This document shows, piece by piece, positions 1-4,068 of a DNA stretch of 6,572 nucleotides (position 1 is its first letter; each line of letters starts with the position of its first letter). A model generated the notes under the pieces. That model worked only from the letters and a program-made list of their open reading frames with translations, was not told the DNA's origin and did not search any database. This DNA is from 2-02-FULL-66-22 sp964576535 (GTDB lineage: Bacteria > Methylomirabilota > Methylomirabilia > Methylomirabilales > 2-02-FULL-66-22). The position numbers and the translations under genes were made by a program. The stretch lies in contig CAZNWB010000152.1 of NCBI GenBank assembly GCA_964576535.1, forward strand, positions 1 to 6,572. Direction: 5' to 3'.

Positions 1-2
1 AC

Positions 3-479
3 ACCTTCCGGGAGGACCTGTACTACCGCCTGAACGTGGTCCCCATCACGCTGCCGGATCTCAAGGACCGGCAGGAGGACATCCCGCTCCTGGCGAATCA
101 CTTCATGCAGAAGTTCGCCCAGGAATCCAACCCCGCCATCCGAGAGATCTCCAAGGAGGCGATGGCCATCCTGCTGAGCTATCCGTGGCCCGGCAACGTC
201 CGTGAGCTGGAGAACGTCATCGAACGGGCCGTGACCCTGGGGCACGGGCCGGCCATCCAACCGAGCGATCTCCCACAGCCCCTCGCGGGCGGCGCCGGTC
301 CGGTGGAAAAGGCGCTCGTGCAGGAGGCCACCCTGGAGGACCTGGAGTGCGATTACATCAAGGCGGTGCTGCGCCAGACCAAGGGGCATCAGATCCGGGC
401 GGCCGCCATCCTGGGCATCGATCGGCGGACCCTCTACCGCAAGATTCGCCGGTACAACATCCGGCCGACGCAAGAGTGA
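3..479 (+). CDS. Sigma-54-dependent Fis-family transcriptional activator, C-terminal part (5' truncated by window edge)
   Basis: This is the last 158 residues of a bacterial enhancer-binding protein that activates sigma-54 RNA polymerase by ATP hydrolysis. The frame is open from base 3 and begins with the family hallmark FREDLYYRLNVVP, followed by LPDLKDRQEDIPLL. YPWPGNVRELEN (about residues 60-71 of the fragment) is the sensor II region of the AAA+ domain. A roughly 45-residue linker leads to a Fis-type helix-turn-helix (about 129-151, with RAAAILGIDRRTLYRKI), which should bind upstream activating sequences. The Walker A/B and GAFTGA motifs and the sensory N-terminal domain lie outside the window, so the signal is unknown; it could be an NtrC-type response regulator or a PAS/GAF-type sensor. 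TGA is at 477-479. The gene is followed by a long spacer with a sigma-54-type promoter at 839-854, so acuA is a plausible local target (inference). Confidence 0.95.
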   Translation, partial: TFREDLYYRLNVVPITLPDLKDRQEDIPLLANHFMQKFAQESNPAIREISKEAMAILLSYPWPGNVRELENVIERAVTLGHGPAIQPSDLPQPLAGGAGPVEKALVQEATLEDLECDYIKAVLRQTKGHQIRAAAILGIDRRTLYRKIRRYNIRPTQE

Positions 480-597
480 GCCGGGTGCGCAATGACCAAT
501 GACTGAAGGAAGAAGAGGAGGGACCATTCATCTCCGATCGCTGACTGTCAAGGCGAACCCTCTTCCGCCCTGCCGGCCAGAGTCCCTCGGGTGTTCT

Positions 598-637
598 CGA
601 ACTGCCGAACCATCGAACAACCGAACCACCGAACGCC
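598..637. repeat. 8-bp-period tandem array CGAACNNN, 5 units
   Basis: Five copies of CGAAC start at 598, 606, 614, 622 and 630, exactly 8 bp apart, each followed by a variable triplet (TGC, CAT, AAC, CAC, GCC). The five-base core is invariant and the triplet free. The GGCAANNN array at 3174-3205 has the same architecture. The function is unknown. Confidence 0.85.
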
Positions 638-770
638 TTCTCCGACAGGCCTGTCCCTTCAGCCCCACCCTGTGACAGAGCGTCCCATCCGTGAGAGTCA
701 GTCTCCAGGGAGCGCCCCCCACTCTCCCCTTCGCGACCCGCCAGGGCGTCCTTGCTATCTGCTGCAACTT

Positions 771-798
771 CCTGGATTTGCGGAGAAAGCGGTCCAGG
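771..798. promoter_or_regulatory. Candidate upstream activating site (inverted repeat CCTGGA-N16-TCCAGG)
   Basis: Perfect 6-bp inverted arms at 771-776 and 793-798 lie about 40-70 bp upstream of the -24 element at 839. This is the kind of place where a dimeric enhancer-binding protein with a Fis-type helix-turn-helix could bind. No second copy of the same arms was found upstream of the other candidate sigma-54 promoters, so the assignment is weak. Confidence 0.25.
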
Positions 799-838
799 TT
801 TGTCAGGATTGTCCGAACGCGATCAGATTGAAGCCAAT

Positions 839-854
839 TGGTATGGCCTTTGCT
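839..854 (+). promoter_or_regulatory. Sigma-54 (-24/-12) promoter upstream of acuA
   Basis: TGGTATG at 839-845, a GCCT spacer and TTGCT at 850-854 match the sigma-54 consensus TGGYAYR-N4-TTGCW. The required GG (840-841) and GC (852-853) are exactly 10 bp apart. The expected transcription start is about 865, giving a leader of about 78 nt before the ATG at 943. A sigma-54 activator gene ends 360 bp upstream, which supports the call. It has not been tested against the genomic background of such matches. Confidence 0.6.
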
Positions 855-942
855 CCACGACCGAGCGAATCCCGGACGGCGTCACGTCTCGAAAAGTCAG
901 GGGCGATCACGCCTGGCCGGGAACGCATCACTGGGACGACAC

Positions 943-1608
943 ATGATCCGCCTGTTTCACCATCCAGAGGACACACGCTCTGAGCCCCTTCCGGCGGAGT
1001 CCCTCCAGGCGGAGCCCGCCGTGGAGTTTCGCGACTGGTGTACGCCGGAGTTCCTCACGGGTCTCGCCGCCGACGCCAGTATCGGGGCCTTTAGCCGGTA
1101 CTCGCCGCAGGCGGCAGCGCGGCAGCTGGCTGCGCTCCCGAGGGTCGCCGGCCTGCCATACGGCCGGGTCCTGGTCGCGCACGTCGGCTGCCGCCTCGTG
1201 GCCTTCCTCACCTTCCACCCGCCCGAAGCGGAGAGCCGGTGGGCGGCCCTCCCGGCCGGCCAGATTTTCGAACTGGGTGGGATCGAGGTTGCCCGCGGGA
1301 TGCGGGGCCGTGGCCTCGCCAGGCGCCTGATGGATCTGGCGTTCTCCTCGGCCGACTTTGACGCCGCCATCGTGTACGCCCAGGCGCTGACGTGGTGCTG
1401 GGACCTCGAGGGGAGCAGTCTCGGCCGAGAGGCGTACCGCGAGATGATGCTCCGCCTGTTCGGGGCCTACGGCTTCGCATCGTATGCCACCGACGAGCCG
1501 AACATCGGATACGATCGGGCGAGCATCTTGCTGGCGCGCATCGGCCCCAGGGCGCCCATGGCTCTCCTGCAGCAGTTCCAGGCGATGCTCATCCAGAAGC
1601 CTGCGTGA
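943..1608 (+). CDS. acuA: AcuA-like GNAT protein N-acetyltransferase
   Basis: A 221-residue protein, close to the 210 residues of Bacillus subtilis AcuA, which acetylates and inactivates acetyl-CoA synthetase. From memory of that protein, three segments align clearly: VAGLPYGRVLVA (68-79; AcuA has IAGLPEGRIIIA); FELGGIEVARGMRGRGLA (109-126), which holds the acetyl-CoA-binding R-x-x-G-x-A (R121, G124, A126); and WCWDLEG...YREMM with ATDEPNI (151-188; AcuA has WHWDLKG and ATDEPEI). The C-terminal ILLARIG also matches. The ATG at 943 gives the family length. TTG starts at 838 and 850 would overlap the sigma-54 promoter and add unconserved sequence. The ribosome binding site is weak. It is followed 36 bp later by a universal stress gene, likely co-transcribed. 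The deacetylase AcuC and CBS protein AcuB are not in the window. The substrate is inferred; family membership is fairly secure. Confidence 0.85.
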   Translation: MIRLFHHPEDTRSEPLPAESLQAEPAVEFRDWCTPEFLTGLAADASIGAFSRYSPQAAARQLAALPRVAGLPYGRVLVAHVGCRLVAFLTFHPPEAESRWAALPAGQIFELGGIEVARGMRGRGLARRLMDLAFSSADFDAAIVYAQALTWCWDLEGSSLGREAYREMMLRLFGAYGFASYATDEPNIGYDRASILLARIGPRAPMALLQQFQAMLIQKPA

Positions 1609-1644
1609 GGTTTCGATCCCCGGATCGGGGAAGGAGGAGTTGGC

Positions 1645-2117
1645 ATGCTACCCCTCAGGCGAATCCTGGCCCCGACGGATTTTTCCGAGCACTCGGACCA
1701 CGCCCTTCGCTCCGCGGCGGAGATGGCACGCCAGTTCGGGGCGAAGCTCCTCCTGCTCCACGTGGTGTCAAACGAGGCGCTGGAGAGTATCTCGAAGGCC
1801 CACGTGCCGCCGCACCCCGTGGACAGCGTGTACGAGGACCTGATCCAGGAGATCCGCGAGCAATACCTCACACACGTTTCGCCGGAGATCCGGAAGGCCC
1901 TGGAGACCGAGATCCTCGTCTTGCCCGGCGTGCCTTTCCTGGAGATCATTCGTGTCGCCCGGCTGAAGGACGTGGACCTGATCGTGATGGCCACCCATGG
2001 GCGCACCGGGTTGAGTCATGCCCTGATGGGCAGCGTGACGGAGAAGGTGGTCCGGAAAGCCTCCTGCCCGGTTCTCTCCATCCGGCCGGTGGGGGTGGAG
2101 GCGGAGGCGGTTGCTGC
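1645..2117 (+). CDS. Universal stress protein (UspA family), 3' end lost in the N gap
   Basis: 157 residues are visible, essentially the full length of a single-domain Usp. The N-terminus LRRILAPTDFSEHSDHAL and the beta strand AKLLLLHVV are typical, as is the ATP-binding signature near the C-terminus: A116-T-H-G119-RTGLSHALM-G129-S130. This is the G-2x-G-9x-G-S motif with Ala for the first Gly, a common variant. The SCPVLSIRP strand follows and normally ends the fold, so the true stop probably lies just inside the gap. If the 100 N were a true length, the frame would end at TGA 2224-2226, but 100 N is a conventional filler. A strong ribosome binding site (AAGGAGG, 1631-1637) sits 7 bp before the ATG. 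It lies 36 bp downstream of acuA, probably in the same operon. Such proteins act as nucleotide-binding dimers in stress and energy limitation; the exact role is unknown. Confidence 0.95.
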
Positions 2118-2217
2118 NNNNNNNNNNNNNNNNNNNNNNNNNNNNNNNNNNNNNNNNNNNNNNNNNNNNNNNNNNNNNNNNNNNNNNNNNNNNNNNNNNN
2201 NNNNNNNNNNNNNNNNN
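2118..2217. other. Assembly gap, exactly 100 N
   Basis: The run is 43 N plus 57 N = 100, the usual placeholder for a scaffold join of unknown length. The two sides may not be 100 bp apart, and anything from nothing to a whole gene could be missing. The 220 bp to the right (2218-2437) has no gene I can support. It contains TTGACA at 2223-2228 without a convincing -10 element. Confidence 0.97.
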
Positions 2218-2437
2218 GAATCTTGACAGCGAAGGGGAGGCGCTCCACATTGTAGGTATTCGTGGGCCTGCTTGGGACGGGGGCAGGGCGTCGTGGCCAG
2301 AAGGTGCCGGGAAGGACCGAGACAGTTACTCAGGCGGAGCGAGCCGACGCCTCAGTGAAATCCGAGAAGGATCCTGCTGGGGCGTTTGTGTTGTTGGTCG
2401 GGCCTTCGGCGCGGTCGTGGTCACCAGAGGTGGGTCC

Positions 2438-2788
2438 ATGCCGGGCGACCTTCTGAAGCGAGTCATCGAACGGGCTTCGGATCACCTGGCAGGGAACGTC
2501 TACCAGCGAATCTTGCTGGATCGCCATGCGGCACAGGGGCAGCTGGCCCTCTACGGGGCGGTTCCCGCCTGGGAGGAGATTGCGTCCCGCACCGTGGAGG
2601 AGGCGATCCTTACCCGGGATGAAGCGGCCGCGTTCCTGGCGGAGGTGCGAAACATCCGCGGCGCAAAGATCGCCATCCGCCGCCGTGGAGTCCGTGGGAA
2701 GGGAGGCAGCCGTCAGGACACGGATCGGGCAGACGTGCCTCGAGAGGACGCCTCCACCGAAGCCTCGGAGCAATCGAGCAGCGAATAG
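2438..2788 (+). CDS. Hypothetical protein, 116 aa, unrecognised family
   Basis: I do not recognise this protein. It starts at ATG 2438 behind AGAGG (2426-2430, 7 bp spacing) and ends at TAG 2786-2788. The frame runs open further upstream into the gap, but the region before 2438 reads like noncoding sequence and the ribosome binding site fits this start. Residues 1-80 look like a soluble, mostly helical domain (LLKRVIERASDHL, then AWEEIASRTVEEAIL and DEAAAFLAEV) with no cysteines and no membrane segment or signal peptide. A basic stretch RRRGVRGKGG (81-90) is followed by a hydrophilic Ser/Glu/Asp-rich tail (91-116), probably disordered. A short helical domain with a basic hinge could contact nucleic acid or a protein partner, but nothing in the sequence shows which. 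The neighbours give no firm functional clue. Confidence 0.7.
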   Translation: MPGDLLKRVIERASDHLAGNVYQRILLDRHAAQGQLALYGAVPAWEEIASRTVEEAILTRDEAAAFLAEVRNIRGAKIAIRRRGVRGKGGSRQDTDRADVPREDASTEASEQSSSE

Positions 2789-2827
2789 CAGCCCGGACGA
2801 TGAACGCCCGAGTGTCCGGTCGGGGCG

Positions 2828-2843
2828 TGGCACGCTCCTTGAT
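2828..2843 (+). promoter_or_regulatory. Sigma-54-like promoter upstream of the Cys-rich small gene
   Basis: TGGCACG at 2828-2834 is a perfect -24 box. After CTCC comes TTGAT at 2839-2843, at the correct spacing, but the second base of the conserved -12 GC is A. The expected start would be near 2854, about 43 nt before the GTG at 2897. The exact -24 match is striking; the -12 defect means it may be weak or fortuitous. Confidence 0.35.
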
Positions 2844-2896
2844 GTAGGACTTCTCCGGCACGAAGTGTGACCGGATTCCGTCCGGAGGGTCTGATC

Positions 2897-3136
2897 GTGG
2901 ACGGTGCCTGCCCCATGATCCCGCACGAGAACAGTCCGGAATACCTTCCCTGCCCATTCCTGCAGCCCGCCCTGGCGGAGTGGCTCTGGCCTGTGGAAGG
3001 CATCTGTCGCGGCCGGTTGGACGGCCGTCTCATGGTTCCGCCGGTCCCGCACTACCTCCAGTTGTGCACCACGGGTGACCACCATCTGTGCGAGGTGTTC
3101 CGCGCCCGTTCCCGCCCTCTGGGCGTCGCCGCCTGA
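2897..3136 (+). CDS. Small Cys-rich protein, 79 aa, possible metal-binding
   Basis: The family is not recognised by name. The start is set at GTG 2897 because GGAGG (2884-2888) lies 8 bp upstream; an earlier in-frame GTG at 2867 has no such site. It ends at TGA 3134-3136. Cysteines fall at 5, 19, 37, 57 and 65, with His at 10, 52, 62 and 63. Key stretches are LPCPFLQ (17-23), GICRGRLDGRLMVP (35-48) and LCTTGDHHLCEVFRAR (56-71). The C-x7-C with two internal His, plus two earlier Cys-Pro or Cys-Arg-Gly sites, resembles a compact zinc or iron-sulfur knuckle (inference). There is no signal peptide or membrane segment. A near-perfect sigma-54 -24 box lies upstream, so it may belong to the same regulon as acuA. 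The reading frame is short, and coding status rests on the ribosome binding site and the non-random Cys/His/aromatic content. Confidence 0.65.
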   Translation: MDGACPMIPHENSPEYLPCPFLQPALAEWLWPVEGICRGRLDGRLMVPPVPHYLQLCTTGDHHLCEVFRARSRPLGVAA

Positions 3137-3149
3137 CCCGGAACGCTTC

Positions 3150-3264
3150 ACCGCCAAGACGCCACGATCACCTGGCAACCAGGCAATTTGGCAATTTGGC
3201 AACCTGGGGTTCGTAGTTGCCGGATTGCCGGATTGCCACTTCGGGGGCTTGGCGCCTTGGCGGT
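3150..3264. repeat. Nested 115-bp imperfect palindrome with 8-bp GGCAANNN repeats
   Basis: The outer arms are ACCGCCAAGACGCCA (3150-3164) and TGGCGCCTTGGCGGT (3250-3264), complementary at 14 of 15 positions. Inside, four GGCAANNN units (3174, 3182, 3190, 3198) are answered by three inverted TTGCC units spaced 8 bp apart (3217, 3225, 3233). Single-stranded DNA or RNA could fold into a long stem in several registers. Its role is unknown; it lies between the Cys-rich gene and a minus-strand terminator. Confidence 0.85.
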
Positions 3265-3278
3265 TAATTCTTGCGTGG

Positions 3279-3316
3279 AAACAAAAAGCCCCCGCGACCG
3301 GAAGGTTGCGGGGGCT
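3279..3316 (-). terminator. Intrinsic terminator acting on the minus strand
   Basis: AGCCCCCGCGACC (3287-3299) pairs with GGTTGCGGGGGCT (3304-3316) as a 13-bp stem with one G-U pair and a four-base loop. Read on the minus strand, the stem is followed by TTTT-G-TTT (3286-3279), the classic terminator tail. On the + strand no T-run follows, so it does not serve the Cys-rich gene. It implies leftward transcription from somewhere to its right, where no obvious gene exists. Confidence 0.8.
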
Positions 3317-3373
3317 CAGTGAGAAAACGGAAGGGGCTCGCTGGTCGTGGGCTTGTCCGTCACCCCCTGGCAC

Positions 3374-3481
3374 TCACGCTGCCCAGAATCCAGTGGCCCC
3401 TATAGGCCCTACCCACGTCTCCTTCAAGGAAAGTATTTCCATCCCGCACAACACTGCCGGAAGAATATCCTGCGAGTACAT
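3374..3481 (-). CDS. Possible small protein, 35 aa, or coding-like part of a minus-strand small RNA
   Basis: On the minus strand an ATG at 3481-3479 opens a 35-codon frame ending at TGA 3376-3374, about 58 bp before the minus-strand terminator stem. The C-terminal half is SLKETWVGPIGATGFWAA. An internal ATG (codon 14) would give 22 residues. For coding: position just upstream of a matching terminator. Against: no recognisable ribosome binding site, and codons such as ATA, CTT and GTA that are unlike the GC-rich neighbours. The stretch is visibly less GC-rich than the genes around it. Minus-strand RNA here could also fold: CTGGGCA...TGCCAG (3381-3362) and GTGACGGA...TCCG...TCAC precede the terminator. 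A noncoding RNA is at least as likely as a peptide. Confidence 0.25.
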   Translation of the reverse strand: MYSQDILPAVLCGMEILSLKETWVGPIGATGFWAA

Positions 3482-3500
3482 CAGAGAGGAGTCCGGTGTC

Positions 3501-3706
3501 ATTAGCCCGGACTATTCGCGAAGACTCTGTCTTCGCTCATCACCGCCCCGCGTTTCGCGGGGTTTCGACGCGGTGCTCCCGCACCTTGCTCAAGACTAAC
3601 CCGGGCTAATCCTGAGCGAAGGCCCTGTGCCTGTTGCAGGGCCGTAGTCGAAGCCCCCAAGGGCGGGTTCTTCATGGCCCGTTCATGAATAACCCGGGTT
3701 AGTCTT
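3501..3706. repeat. Mosaic of interspersed hairpin repeats
   Basis: At least five stems lie in about 200 bp: GCGAAGAC/GTCTTCGC (3518-3536, loop 3); CCCCGCG/CGCGGGG (3546-3562, loop 3); GGTGC/GCACC (3572-3585); GGCCCTG/CAGGGCC (3621-3643); CGGGTTCTTCATG/CATGAATAACCCG (3664-3696, 12 of 13). Three units share the pattern TGAGCRAAG-hairpin-GTCGAA or a variant: one on + (from 3613) and two on minus (from 3539 and about 3592). Arms AAGACTAACCCGGGCTA (3592-3608) and TAACCCGGGTTAGTCTT (3690-3706) form a 16-of-17 inverted pair bounding 115 bp. A related ATTAGCCCGG lies at 3501-3510. Resembles REP/BIME-type intergenic elements; no transposase is present. Confidence 0.75.
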
Positions 3707-3855
3707 CAGTGACGTCCCCCACGGGACCCACGCGTGTCCTTCCGGTCGCGGATCCTGCATCGAGACTTTGTGGCTCAGGGGCTGGCTACGTTGCCTCAGC
3801 CCGGGCCGTTCCCTTTTCCTCTGCTGATCCTTCGGTGGCAAGCCGCGGATACCGG

Positions 3856-3878
3856 ACCCACTCCCAGTCGTGGGTTTT
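3856..3878 (+). terminator. Weak terminator-like hairpin
   Basis: ACCCAC (3856-3861) and GTGGGT (3870-3875) form a 6-bp stem with an 8-nt loop, followed by TTTT (3875-3878, overlapping the last stem base). It is short and the T-run is small; it could stop read-through from the repeat region before the malic enzyme, or be chance. Confidence 0.2.
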
Positions 3879-3936
3879 CGCGGGGATGAATCATCCGGCA
3901 GCTGCCCCAGCCAAGCAGTGTCCGGATCGCTCGCCT

Positions 3937-3952
3937 TGGTATCGGAATTGCC
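3937..3952 (+). promoter_or_regulatory. Sigma-54-like promoter upstream of the double malic enzyme
   Basis: TGGTATC at 3937-3943, GGAA, then TTGCC at 3948-3952. GG (3938-3939) and GC (3950-3951) are 10 bp apart as required. It shares TTGGTAT-N6-TTGC with the acuA promoter at 839-854. The predicted start is near 3963, about 106 nt before the ATG at 4069. The final W position is C and one -24 base deviates, so this is weaker than the acuA site. Confidence 0.4.
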
Positions 3953-4068
3953 GGGGGAATGCGCCGGGATTCGTCTCGATCATGGGGAGAGTGTTTGCGT
4001 CCTGTTTTGGTGAGCCTGAACGCGTGGAGGACTGGCAAGGGGGCTCGTCCTCCCAACGGGAGATGATC

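Larger units (their letters stand above)
480..942. other. Intergenic region, 463 bp, repeat- and promoter-bearing
   Basis: No convincing gene lies here. The open frames across it lack ribosome binding sites or shadow one another. It holds a two-unit 7-bp repeat (CAATGAC twice, 490-503), the five-unit CGAACNNN array (598-637), a perfect 12-bp palindrome GACAGGCCTGTC (644-655), an inverted pair CCTGGA...TCCAGG (771-798) and a sigma-54-type promoter (839-854). No clear intrinsic terminator was seen after the upstream regulator. Confidence 0.7.
3137..4068. other. Gene-poor region, 932 bp, with repeats and structured sequence
   Basis: No + strand gene is supported. Contents in order: nested palindrome of 8-bp repeats (3150-3264), minus-strand terminator (3287-3316), a possible minus-strand 35-codon frame or small RNA (3287-3490), a hairpin mosaic (3501-3706), a weak hairpin with TTTT (3856-3878), and a sigma-54-like site (3937-3952) before the malic enzyme. 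The malic enzyme frame itself is open back to the TAG at 3700-3702, but that extension lacks malic enzyme homology. Confidence 0.7.

Noticed and set aside
598..637. CRISPR-like array
   Set aside because: Units are 8 bp with 3-bp variable parts; far too short for repeats and spacers, and no cas genes are present.
1392..2255. 287-codon + strand frame across acuA, usp and the N gap
   Set aside because: Arg/Pro/Gly-rich shadow translation running through two well-supported genes and unknown bases.
2223..2260. Sigma-70 promoter starting with TTGACA next to the gap
   Set aside because: A good -35 hexamer but no -10 better than 3 of 6 at 16-18 bp spacing, and the sequence abuts an assembly gap.
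3287..3316. Terminator for the Cys-rich gene on the + strand
   Set aside because: The T-run is on the minus-strand side only; the + strand stem is followed by CAGTGAG with no T-tract.
2330..3373. 347-codon minus-strand frame opposite the two small genes
   Set aside because: It crosses the palindrome, the minus-strand terminator and both small + strand genes, has no motif, and its translation looks like shadow sequence.
3075..3599. 174-codon + strand frame in the repeat region
   Set aside because: It starts within the Cys-rich gene and reads through the palindrome, terminator stem and hairpin repeats; no ribosome binding site or conserved look.
3502..3675. 57-codon minus-strand frame through the hairpin mosaic
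   Set aside because: It is a translation of the repeat units themselves, with no ribosome binding site upstream of its ATG; better explained as repeat DNA.
3703..4068. Longer N-terminus of the malic enzyme from an upstream start (for example ATG 3886 or 3982)
   Set aside because: The frame is open, but the added residues do not resemble a malic enzyme, lack ribosome binding sites, and would place the start before the predicted promoter in the case of 3886. ATG 4069 has the best-spaced GGGAG.
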